Assembly: GCF_904848675.1 (NCBI RefSeq)
Contig: NZ_LR890047.1
Span: 186,001-250,000 of the forward strand
Direction: 5' to 3'
Length of the DNA stretch: 64,000 nt
DNA from: Profftia tarda
Lineage (GTDB): Bacteria; Pseudomonadota; Gammaproteobacteria; Enterobacterales; Enterobacteriaceae
Shown: one piece after another, positions 9,601 to 19,416 of the stretch
Layout: every line of letters begins with the position of its first letter
Numbering within the stretch: the first letter of the stretch is position 1
Notes under the pieces: model-generated
Told to the model about the DNA's origin: nothing
What the model saw: the letters and a program-made list of their open reading frames with translations, nothing else
The model's database searches: none
Program-made: the position numbers and the translations under genes

Positions 9601-10642
9601 CTGGCTAGAAATAAGTCTAGTTAATGAAGATAAGCAGAATCAGTTGGAGCAATTAGGTGAACAGTACGACGAGTTAAAATCTGATTTTGAAAAGAAACTA
9701 GACTCTAAGCGTCGAAAGATAACTCAGGGTGATGATTTAGCACCAGGAGTATTAAAAGTTGTTAAGGTATATCTAGCCGTTAAACGTCATATCCAGCCCG
9801 GTGATAAGATGGCAGGACGGCATGGTAACAAAGGCGTGATTTCTAAGATTAATCCAGTAGAAGATATGCCTTATGATAAACACGGTATTCCTGTAGATAT
9901 TGTATTGAACCCGCTTGGGGTGCCGTCACGCATGAATATTGGTCAGATTTTAGAAACCCACTTAGGTATGGCTGCAAAAGGTATTGGTGATAAAATCAAT
10001 GCTATGCTTAAGCAGAAAGAAAAAGTAAATAATTTGCGTGAATTTATCCAGAAAGCCTACAATCTAGGAGATAATACGCGTCAGACTGTTGACCTGAATA
10101 CATTCACTGATGAAGAAGTGCTTTGTTTGGCTGAACATCTTAAGAAAGGCTTGCCCATTGCAACACCAGTATTTGATGGTGCGCAAGAGAAAGAAATTAA
10201 AGAAATGCTAACATTAGCTGGTATACCTACTTCTGGTCAGATTACACTCTTTGATGGGTGCACCGGTGAGCAGTTTGAGCGACCAGTCACTATTGGTTAT
10301 ATGTATATGTTAAAATTAAACCATTTAGTTGATGATAAAATGCATGCGCGATCTACTGGATCTTACAGTTTAGTTACCCAGCAACCCCTTGGTGGTAAAG
10401 CACAATTCGGTGGTCAGAGATTTGGCGAGATGGAGGTATGGGCATTGCAGGCTTATGGGGCGGCCTACACGCTGCAAGAAATGCTTACCGTCAAGTCCGA
10501 TGATGTAAATGGACGCACAAAGATGTATAAGAATATTGTGGATGGTGATCACCGTATGGAACCAAGTATGCCAGAATCATTTAATGTATTATTAAAAGAA
10601 ATATGCTCTCTCGGTATTAACATTGAGCTTGAAGACAACTAA
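6608..10642 (+). CDS. rpoB: RNA polymerase beta subunit
   Basis: RpoB forms one pincer of RNA polymerase and part of the active site. It has 1344 residues (E. coli 1342) and aligns throughout. The rifampicin-binding region is of the sensitive type ([20 protein letters not shown], then [10 protein letters not shown], near residue 511). The catalytic-region motifs [18 protein letters not shown] and [15 protein letters not shown] are intact. GAGCTGAGGAA precedes the ATG, as in E. coli. The start adds one valine ([10 protein letters not shown]). Expression should be tuned by the attenuator and processing region upstream. Confidence 0.99.
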   Translation: [1344 protein letters not shown]

Positions 10643-10837
10643 TTCCTTTTATTTAAATGACTTAAAAAACCAAGTTACTTTGGAGTTACTGTAAGTATTA
10701 ATGGTGATCAAACTAGCCGTTGAGTATCCTATTATAGTTTGTATGGGGTTTGTAATTAGTGTTTACGCTGCTTCCCTCAAGGATATTTTATGGTATCCGA
10801 ATACCTAATAGGTCTTAACTCCGACAGGAGCCAATCT

Positions 10838-13800
10838 GTGAAAGACTTACTGAAGTTTCTGAAAGTTCAAACTATGCCCGAAGAGTTTGATGCAATAAAG
10901 ATCGCTCTAGCCTCGCCAGAGATGATCCGTGCTTGGTCTTTCGGTGAAGTGAAAAAGCCGGAAACCATTAACTACCGTACGTTCAAACCAGAGCGTGACG
11001 GCCTTTTTTGTGCTCGTATCTTTGGTCCAGTCAAAGATTATGAATGTCTGTGTGGTAAGTATAAGCGTTTAAAGCATCGTGGTGTTATCTGCGAAAAATG
11101 TGGCGTTGAAGTAACGCAGACCAAAGTACGTCGTGAGCGCATGGGTCATATAGAACTAGCTTCTCCTACTGCACATATTTGGTTTTTAAAATCACTGCCA
11201 TCCCGTATTGGCCTTCTGTTAGATATGCCGCTTCGTGATATTGAGCGAGTACTCTACTTCGAATCATATGTTGTAGTAGAAGCTGGTATGACCAATTTAG
11301 AACGGCGTCAGATTTTGACTGAAGAACAGTATCTGGATGCTTTGGAAGAGTTTGGCGACGAATTTGATGCAAAGATGGGAGCTGAAGCTATTCAATATTT
11401 GCTGAAAACCATGGTTATGGCATCTGACTGCGAAGAATTATATGAGGAATTAAATGTAACTCATTCTGAAACTAAACGCAAAAAAATGACTAAGCGCATC
11501 AAATTACTTGAAGCATTTATTCATTCTGGTAACAATCCAGAGTGGATGATATTAACTGTTCTACCGGTGCTGCCACCAGATCTACGCCCATTGGTACCAC
11601 TAGATGGTGGTCGTTTTGCAACTTCTGACCTTAACGATCTATATCGTCGTGTTATTAATCGTAATAACCGCCTAAAAAGGCTGCTCGATTTAGCTGCTCC
11701 TGATATTATCGTGCGCAATGAGAAACGCATGCTTCAGGAGGCAGTTGATGCTCTCTTAGATAATGGCCGCCGAGGTCGGGCAATTACTGGTGCAAATAAA
11801 CGTCCTCTAAAATCTTTAGCCGATATGATAAAAGGTAAACAAGGTCGTTTTCGCCAAAACCTATTGGGTAAACGTGTTGACTACTCCGGTAGATCCGTGA
11901 TTACCGTAGGTCCATATCTGCGATTACACCAGTGCGGATTGCCTAAAAAAATGGCGTTAGAGTTATTCAAACCTTTTATCTACGGTAAATTAGAATTGCA
12001 TGGTTTAGCAACTACGATTAAAGCTGCAAAAAAAATGGTTGAGCGAGAAGAAGCTGTTGTTTGGGACATTTTAGACGAAGTTATCCGCGAACATCCGGTG
12101 ATGCTAAACCGAGCACCAACATTGCATCGTTTAGGTATTCAAGCCTTTGAACCGTTATTAATTGAAGGTAAAGCTATTCAGCTGCACCCTTTAGTCTGTG
12201 CAGCTTATAATGCTGACTTCGATGGTGACCAAATGGCTGTCCATGTACCTTTGACCTTGGAAGCCCAGTTAGAAGCTCGTGCGCTGATGATGTCAACCAA
12301 TAATATTCTATCTCCTGCTAATGGTGAACCAATTATTGTTCCTTCTCAGGACGTTGTGCTAGGTCTGTACTATATGACTCGTGATTGTGTTAACGCCAAA
12401 GGCGAAGGAATGGTCTTAAGCAGCCCTAAAGAAGCAGAGCGTATTTATCGTGCGGGTTTGGCCTCTTTGCATGCTCGTGTTAAAGTGCGTATAACTCAAA
12501 CAGAAAAAAATACAGAAGAGCAATTTATTACAACTACTAATGTGGTAGATACTACTATCGGTCGTGCTATCTTATGGATGATTGTGCCTCAGGGTTTGCC
12601 ATATACCATTGTTAATCAACTGTTAGGTAAAAAAGAAATTTCCAAGATGCTTAATACTTGTTATCGTATATTGGGATTAAAACCTACTGTTATCTTTGCT
12701 GATCAGATCATGTATACTGGTTTTGCCTATGCTGCGCGTTCAGGTGCTTCTGTTGGTATTGATGATATGGTTATTCCGGAGAAAAAAGTAGAGATAATTT
12801 CTGAAGCTGAGACAGAAGTAGCAGAAATTCAAGAACAGTTCCAATCTGGTCTTGTTACAGCAGGAGAGCGTTATAATAAAGTGATTGACATTTGGGCCGC
12901 CGCTAACGAACGTGTCGCCAAAGCAATGATGGAAAACTTTTCCACCGAGTTGGTTCTTAATAGCAAAGGAGAAGAAGAACGCCAGGTATCCTTTAATAGT
13001 ATATTTATGATGGCTGACTCTGGCGCGCGTGGTTCTGCTGCGCAGATTCGTCAGTTGGCTGGTATGCGCGGTCTTATGGCTAAGCCTGATGGCTCGATTA
13101 TTGAAACTCCCATTACTGCAAATTTTCGTGAAGGTTTAAATGTACTACAATACTTTATCTCTACACATGGTGCTCGTAAAGGATTAGCAGATACTGCGCT
13201 TAAAACTGCTAATTCAGGCTATCTGACTCGTCGTTTAGTGGATGTAGCTCAAGATCTAGTTGTTATTGAAGATGACTGTGGAACTCATAATGGTATCGTT
13301 ATGACTCCTGTAATTGAAGGTGGTGATGTTAAAGAACCTCTACGAGATCGCGTATTGGGTCGTATAACTGCAGAAGAAGTTATAAAACCAGGAACTGAAG
13401 ATATTCTTGTTGCACGTAATACTTTATTGAATGAAAAATGGTGCGATACCTTAGAAGAGCATTCTGTTGATATCATAAAAGTACGTTCAGTTGTAACCTG
13501 CGAAACAGATTTTGGTGTTTGCGCGCACTGTTATGGACGTGATTTAGCTCGTGGGCACCTCATTAATAAAGGAGAAGCAATAGGTGTAATCGCAGCACAG
13601 TCTATTGGAGAGCCTGGTACACAGTTAACAATGCGTACATTCCATATTGGTGGTGCTGCATCTCGCGCTGCTGCAGAGTCTAGCATTCAGGTAAAAAACC
13701 AAGGTCACTTAAGGTTGAACAACGCTAAATTTGTTTTAAACACTGAGAACAAATTGGTAATTACTTCTAGAAATACTGAGTTAAGACTAATAGATAAATT

Positions 13801-15058
13801 TGGCCGCACTAAAGAAAGTTATAAAATTCCCTACGGATCTGTTATGGCTAAAGGCAATGGAGCAGAAGTTGATGCTGGAGATATCGTAGCTAACTGGGAC
13901 CCGCATACTATGCCCGTTGTCTCAGAAGTTAGTGGTTTTATCCGTTTTATTGATATTATTGATACTCAGACCATAACGCGTCAGACAGATGAACTGACTG
14001 GTTTATCGTCTCTAGTAGTTCTAGATTCTGCAGAGCGTACTGGTAGTGGTAAAGATCTACGTCCAGCACTAAAAATAGTTGATAGCAAAGGTATAGATGT
14101 ATTGATTCCGGGCACTGATATGGCAGCTCAATATTTTTTGCCCGGCAAAGCAATTGTTCAACTTGAAGATTATGCGCAGATTTATACAGGTGATACTTTG
14201 GCTCGTATTCCTCAGGAGTCGGGTGGTACAAAAGATATTACAGGTGGTTTACCACGTGTTGCTGACTTATTCGAAGCACGTCGTCCGAAAGAACCAGCTA
14301 TCTTAGCAGAAATTACGGGTATTATTTCTTTTGGTAAGGAGACCAAAGGTAAACGCCGTCTGTTAATTACTCCAATAGATGGTAGTGAACCTTACGAAGA
14401 AATGATTCCTAAATGGCGCCAGCTAAACGTATTTGAAGGTGAACGTGTAGAACGTGGTGATGTAGTATCTGATGGTCCAGAGTCTCCTCATGATATCTTA
14501 CGGCTTCGTGGTGTTCATGCTGTAACCAGCTATATTACAAATGAAGTACAGGATGTTTACCGATTGCAAGGAGTTAAGATTAATGATAAGCATATAGAAG
14601 TAATTGTGCGTCAGATGCTACGAAAAGCCACGATTAAAACTGCTGGTAGCTGCCCATTTCTAGAAGGCGAGCAGGTCGAGTTTTCTCGCGTGAAAATAGC
14701 TAATCGTGAGCTGAAAGATGAGAACGATACTCTTGCAACCTATAGTCGTGATCTGCTTGGTATTACTAAAGCCTCACTAGCTACTGAGTCCTTTATATCG
14801 GCAGCTTCTTTCCAGGAAACTACTCGTGTTCTTACTGAAGCCGCCGTTGGAGGCAAGGAAGATGAATTGCGTGGTCTAAAAGAAAATGTAATTGTAGGGC
14901 GCCTGATACCGGCTGGAACTGGTTACGCTTATCATACAGCTCGTGCACTGCGTAAAGCTGCAGGAGAAACGTCTGCACTTCCACAAGTAAGCGCTGAAGA
15001 AGCAACTGCTAATCTAGCAGAATTGCTAAATGCAAGTATAAACAGTGATGAACAGTAA
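10838..15058 (+). CDS. rpoC: RNA polymerase beta-prime subunit
   Basis: RpoC carries the catalytic magnesium site of RNA polymerase. From the GTG at 10838 it has 1406 residues (E. coli 1407). The first zinc site (CLCGKYKRLKHRGVICEKC) lies near residue 70, the catalytic NADFDGDQM near 460, and the second zinc site (C-ETDFGVCAHC) near 890. I chose the GTG because the E. coli protein starts there (VKDLLKFLK) and AGGAG stands seven bases before it. An in-frame ATG at 10790 would add 16 residues; it also has an AAGGA upstream and cannot be excluded. Confidence 0.97.
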   Translation: MKDLLKFLKVQTMPEEFDAIKIALASPEMIRAWSFGEVKKPETINYRTFKPERDGLFCARIFGPVKDYECLCGKYKRLKHRGVICEKCGVEVTQTKVRRERMGHIELASPTAHIWFLKSLPSRIGLLLDMPLRDIERVLYFESYVVVEAGMTNLERRQILTEEQYLDALEEFGDEFDAKMGAEAIQYLLKTMVMASDCEELYEELNVTHSETKRKKMTKRIKLLEAFIHSGNNPEWMILTVLPVLPPDLRPLVPLDGGRFATSDLNDLYRRVINRNNRLKRLLDLAAPDIIVRNEKRMLQEAVDALLDNGRRGRAITGANKRPLKSLADMIKGKQGRFRQNLLGKRVDYSGRSVITVGPYLRLHQCGLPKKMALELFKPFIYGKLELHGLATTIKAAKKMVEREEAVVWDILDEVIREHPVMLNRAPTLHRLGIQAFEPLLIEGKAIQLHPLVCAAYNADFDGDQMAVHVPLTLEAQLEARALMMSTNNILSPANGEPIIVPSQDVVLGLYYMTRDCVNAKGEGMVLSSPKEAERIYRAGLASLHARVKVRITQTEKNTEEQFITTTNVVDTTIGRAILWMIVPQGLPYTIVNQLLGKKEISKMLNTCYRILGLKPTVIFADQIMYTGFAYAARSGASVGIDDMVIPEKKVEIISEAETEVAEIQEQFQSGLVTAGERYNKVIDIWAAANERVAKAMMENFSTELVLNSKGEEERQVSFNSIFMMADSGARGSAAQIRQLAGMRGLMAKPDGSIIETPITANFREGLNVLQYFISTHGARKGLADTALKTANSGYLTRRLVDVAQDLVVIEDDCGTHNGIVMTPVIEGGDVKEPLRDRVLGRITAEEVIKPGTEDILVARNTLLNEKWCDTLEEHSVDIIKVRSVVTCETDFGVCAHCYGRDLARGHLINKGEAIGVIAAQSIGEPGTQLTMRTFHIGGAASRAAAESSIQVKNQGHLRLNNAKFVLNTENKLVITSRNTELRLIDKFGRTKESYKIPYGSVMAKGNGAEVDAGDIVANWDPHTMPVVSEVSGFIRFIDIIDTQTITRQTDELTGLSSLVVLDSAERTGSGKDLRPALKIVDSKGIDVLIPGTDMAAQYFLPGKAIVQLEDYAQIYTGDTLARIPQESGGTKDITGGLPRVADLFEARRPKEPAILAEITGIISFGKETKGKRRLLITPIDGSEPYEEMIPKWRQLNVFEGERVERGDVVSDGPESPHDILRLRGVHAVTSYITNEVQDVYRLQGVKINDKHIEVIVRQMLRKATIKTAGSCPFLEGEQVEFSRVKIANRELKDENDTLATYSRDLLGITKASLATESFISAASFQETTRVLTEAAVGGKEDELRGLKENVIVGRLIPAGTGYAYHTARALRKAAGETSALPQVSAEEATANLAELLNASINSDEQ

Positions 15059-15070
15059 TACAGTTTGCTT

Positions 15071-15114
15071 CCAAGGAATAGAAGAAGCCTTTAAAGGCTT
15101 CTTCTATTCCTTGG
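15071..15114 (+). terminator. 44-nt perfect palindrome after rpoC
   Basis: The sequence runs CCAAGGAATAGAAGAAGCCT then TTAA then its exact complement, giving a 20-bp stem with a 4-nt loop, 13 bases after the rpoC stop. It is the obvious end signal of the rpoBC transcript. The tail is ATTCTATC, not a run of U, so it may protect the 3' end after trimming or work as a terminator in either direction. Confidence 0.65.
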
Positions 15115-17348
15115 ATTCTATCATTAAGCGATATTTCATACCATGTTATAAGATTTCTTAGCTTTCATGATTTAATATGGTCTTATTAAATGCAGGAAGT
15201 AATTAAAGCGGTATTTATATGATTTCTATATTTATTCAATAAGTATTATCTGTTTAGATATTGTTATTGTCTCTATTTTATTACCTGTATTATTTACTCA
15301 TCTTGATACTGATACTATCTTCGATTGAAATCATAGCGTATTTTATGAGTTAAAACACTACGATAATACTTGGTATTATATAATATGATGATCTTTATAA
15401 AAAATCGCATTATATTTATTATATTTAGATAAATTTATCTATTTATGAAGAGATAAGTCTATTAAGTCATACATGTGATCATATATCAATTTTTAACATA
15501 AATATTTTTTACCTTAAATATTAGAAGCTTCCACTACCGCAATTCCTAATTGATATATCAGAATATTACAGGAATAAAAAATATCTTATACACATATAAC
15601 TTCTAAATTTTTTATTATTTCATAGCATTATTTAGTATATATTATAAGGCACATTCAAGCATCAATGTTCTATGCTCACGCCTAACGCTACCAGCAATGC
15701 ATTATGAATGCATTCAGATATTGTGAATTGAAAACCATAGATACTAATAATAAATATTATCTCTTTAAGATTCTATTAATTTAAAAATACAAAAGCAGCT
15801 AAGAAAAATTTTATTAAGCTCTTTTATTATCAGAAAATGATAATGAGTTCTCAAGCAATATCTGTCGGTGTTAGAAATATAAAATATCTAGAATAATTTT
15901 ACTTAAAATAATATATTTAAATGATACAAAGATTGTATAGAAGAATTTTACATGGTGTATTATTAATACAGACGTATTATTCTATACTAGTATTAATTTA
16001 TAGCTTTACCCTAGCTTGATATGAGATCAAATACGATAAGATTCATTTAATTTTTGTATTTTTCTAAAAACTAATTGTGTTATGGGTAAGAGTGATTATG
16101 CAGCATGATATGTATAATAGTATTTATTTACTTAATTCTAGAAAAAAGTTCTATAAAAGTATTTTGTGTCAAACTCGTAACCACTAATGCTTCTTATTTA
16201 AAGCAAACAAATTTCTTTAAAAGTATTATATTGATATTATTCCTTTAGTGGCTATTCCACATGAACAACATTAATCTTACTAACTGATTATCTGATAACT
16301 ACTGTATCTCATATCTTCTGCTTATGTTATCCCCTTTTTATTGCTTATATTATTTAAATAAGGTATCGATCCTGATAGTGTAAATAGAAAGATAAAAAAC
16401 TTCTAAATACTTTAATTATCATATTAATATATTATGATATTACTTCTTTATTCTAGTATGTTTTTAACATGTTTCACACTTCATCTGGTTTTGTCTTTTA
16501 ACTCTATGCATCACTCTTTTTTTGCAGTCACTAGGGAAGATGGTTAATATGATATTAATAAACCAAGAATACAGGAGGAAATAAAAATGTTAGTTTTACA
16601 TTGCATAATCGCGCTATTTTTTAATAGTACACTTTATAGAAGTGTAGAAAAGCACTGCTAATTGTACCGATTGATACATAAATAATCTCTAGTATTTTAT
16701 GTATTTCTTAGTAGGATAATACTAATTTATTCTAAAATAATAAATTTAGATCCATGCAAAAATTGCAGGGATTTATCTTCTTATTTTTCAATAATAGCTT
16801 TATGATTTTGATATCTTGAAAATATATTTAGTAGTGTCTCGAATTTTATGACGCATTATACGTAGAAATAATTGCTAAACAAAATTTAAGCTTTTCATCA
16901 AGAACCCTCACAGAAGAAATAAAAGATGGCAAATAACACTCAAAAGATAAACTATAGTATGATTGATTATGTGCGATAAATATGAGAAACATTGAGGATG
17001 AAAACTTTGAAATGGAATTGAATAGATTTATGTGGTAATGTGTATAAATATCTTATTTAAAACAGATGATTATACGGGGTATTCCTTTTTTATACGTCGA
17101 TATAAGATACTATGTTTAAATGTCGTCTTCAATATATTTTACTGTATTAAATAAACCTATCAGATATAGTCATATTCTCAGTATTGTTTAAAAATAAAAG
17201 TAATCTAGCAAAAAGTAAGATATCTGTTGCGATACAGATACTATATTCTCAGTCTATATTTTGTGATCAAGATTAATCCTAGTAGGCTTTACACCTAATT
17301 TAAAGGTGAAAAATATTAATAATATCAGCTACACGCTGAGAGGTAGTC
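15115..17348. other. 2.2-kb gene-poor stretch between rpoC and pfkA
   Basis: No known gene can be read in any frame. Small hairpins occur at 15363-15379 and 15826-15844. The only coding-like signal is the Shine-Dalgarno and short frame at 16573-16661, listed separately. The stretch looks like eroded gene remains. Confidence 0.5.
16587..16661 (+). CDS. possible 24-residue small ORF with strong ribosome-binding site
   Basis: AGGAGG (16573-16578) stands eight bases before an ATG that opens a 24-codon frame ending in TAA. The predicted peptide starts hydrophobic (MLVLHCIIALFF) and ends polar (SVEKHC). A 7-bp hairpin (16628-16646) lies inside the frame. I recognise no family. It could be a small membrane peptide, the surviving start of a decayed gene, or chance. 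It lies in a 2.2-kb gene desert about 690 bases upstream of pfkA. Confidence 0.25.
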   Translation: MLVLHCIIALFFNSTLYRSVEKHC

Positions 17349-18311
17349 ATGATAAAAAAAATAGGTGTATTAACTAGCGGTGGCGATGCTCCTGGCATGA
17401 ATGCTGCGATCCGTGGTGTTGTGCGAGCATCCTTGGCCAAAGGTTTAGAAGTATATGGCATTGAAGAGGGCTATCTAGGGTTGTACGAAGGTCGTATAAA
17501 GAAGCTAGATCGCTCAAGTGTTTCAGATATGATCAATCGTGGTGGCACTTTTTTGGGTTCTGCACGTTTCCCAGAATTTCGGAACGATAAAATTCGTGAG
17601 CAAGCGGTGAAAAACATGCGTAAAATTGAGCTTAATGCACTAGTAGTGATCGGCGGTGATGGTTCCTATATGGGTGCAAAGAGTATAACTGAAATGGGCT
17701 TTCCTTGTATTGGGTTGCCCGGTACTATCGATAATGACGTTGCGGGCACCGATTATACCATTGGTTACTTCACTGCTCTAGAAACTGTGGTTGAAGCAAT
17801 TGATCGCTTGCGTGACACATCTTCTTCTCATCAGCGTATTTCTATCGTTGAAGTAATGGGCCGCTATTGTGGTGATTTAACTTTAGCTGCTGCAATTGCT
17901 GGGGGTTGCGAATTTATCGTACTGCCAGAAGTAAAATTTAAACGTGAAGATTTAGTCAATGAAATTAAGGAAGGTATCATAAAGGGGAAAAAACATGCTA
18001 TTGTTGCAATTACTGAGCATATTTGTAATATTAATCAATTAGCAAAATGTATAGAGCAAGAAACAGGTCGTGAGACCCGTGCAACTGTTTTAGGTCATAT
18101 ACAGCGTGGAGGTGCTCCGGTGGCTTATGATCGTATTCTGGCTTCTCGTATGGGTGCGTATTCTATCGAATTACTATTGTTCGGATACGGTGGCCGTTGT
18201 GTTGGCATACAAAATCAGAAACTAGTTCATCATGACTTTATCGATGCAGTAGAAAATATGAAGCGTCCATTTAAAAGAGATTGGTTGCAGACAGCTAAAA
18301 TGCTGTACTAG
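17349..18311 (+). CDS. pfkA: 6-phosphofructokinase I
   Basis: PfkA phosphorylates fructose 6-phosphate with ATP, the committing step of glycolysis. It has 320 residues, the same as E. coli PfkA. The ATP-binding GGDGS lies near residue 102, the catalytic TIDND near 127, and MGRYCGDL near 170. Arginines of the tetramer interface are kept. GAGAGG stands six bases before the ATG. It stands alone between large gaps; the E. coli neighbours cpxP, fieF and sbp are not seen. Confidence 0.98.
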   Translation: MIKKIGVLTSGGDAPGMNAAIRGVVRASLAKGLEVYGIEEGYLGLYEGRIKKLDRSSVSDMINRGGTFLGSARFPEFRNDKIREQAVKNMRKIELNALVVIGGDGSYMGAKSITEMGFPCIGLPGTIDNDVAGTDYTIGYFTALETVVEAIDRLRDTSSSHQRISIVEVMGRYCGDLTLAAAIAGGCEFIVLPEVKFKREDLVNEIKEGIIKGKKHAIVAITEHICNINQLAKCIEQETGRETRATVLGHIQRGGAPVAYDRILASRMGAYSIELLLFGYGGRCVGIQNQKLVHHDFIDAVENMKRPFKRDWLQTAKMLY

Positions 18312-18342
18312 TATATTAATCTTGCAACTATACGCCGCGGTA

Positions 18343-18363
18343 TATAATCTAGAATAGATTATA
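18343..18363 (+). terminator. predicted terminator of pfkA
   Basis: TATAATCTA pairs with TAGATTATA across a 3-nt loop (GAA), 31 bases after the pfkA stop. It is followed by AATATTTTTCTTTT. The stem is A+T-rich, but position and U-rich tail fit an intrinsic terminator. Confidence 0.5.
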
Positions 18364-19416
18364 AATATTTTTCTTTTGAATGATTTTTCTATAAAATCAT
18401 CTCAATATATGCCCTACATTGTGTTAATAAATGGTTAAAGTTTAAACCCTATTTGTTTAGCAAGATAGTCTTTAGATCAAAAACAAGCATCTTAAGATAT
18501 TTGTCTTTAATTTTAGTAATATTAAAAATTAGCTAGTTTTTATTCGTATATTTTTATTTTATACTGGTTCAGAAATAGTATTCTATTAATTTTGCATGTT
18601 TAGATATGGTTTAAACAAAAATTATCTTAGAAATAATGGGTAATAACACTTCATCAACTAAGGTTTTGTAAGCGCTTCTCTCGTATTTATTTAATTTAAC
18701 TTTTTAAGTGTTATCGTTCTTTTAAATCAGAAATGTTATGAAGTCACTATAATTATATAGATATCGCTATTAACATAATTTATTAGAATTTATATGAAGA
18801 TAAACCTAGAAATATTATTTTAGCCATTATTTCTGAATATTATGAAAATGATAAATAACAAGGATATTTTAAAGATTATTAAACACTGTATTATCTAATT
18901 GATTCATATAATAGAGATTATGAACGCTTTCCTCGATTTAATAAATAATTATTCATTCTTGAAGAGAATTGTGATTGCTTATGCACAGCAATTGTATTTT
19001 GCTTTTCTTTGTTATTTATATTATTACATATTGTATTTATAAAATTAATCTGATGTAAGATGTAAGATATTAATAAGATATCTTGATTTTATTTTTTGCA
19101 ATTGTGTAAGTAATGAATTTAGTTATTATAATGCCTTTATCTCTTGCAAAGAGATAAAGGTAAAGATTTAAGAAAATTATAAATTACAGGATTTTATTTA
19201 ATTGAGTTTTTATATGAGAAATGCGCATAAATAATACAATAATTCATGATAAAAATATTTTTAGTATAGATTCTATGCACGCTGTTCCTATTCATATGTT
19301 ATTTTAAATAAAATTATAAAATTTTGCGGTCTTTTTATAAGATATTTTAGTATCTTATTATCCTTTTCGAAAGTAAGTGTAAAATATTTTTACTTTTATA
19401 ATTCTGAGGCAAAGTT
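18364..19416. other. gene-free stretch between pfkA and typA
   Basis: No gene is recognisable. A strong isolated hairpin lies at 19134-19160 (listed separately). The last 20 bases hold the typA ribosome-binding site. Confidence 0.5.
19134..19160. repeat. isolated 12-bp perfect hairpin upstream of typA
   Basis: CCTTTATCTCTT pairs exactly with AAGAGATAAAGG across a 3-nt loop (GCA). No gene lies within 800 bases to its left, and typA starts 256 bases to its right. Neither strand has a clear U tract after it. It could be a leftover terminator, a leader structure of typA, or part of an unrecognised RNA. Confidence 0.5.
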
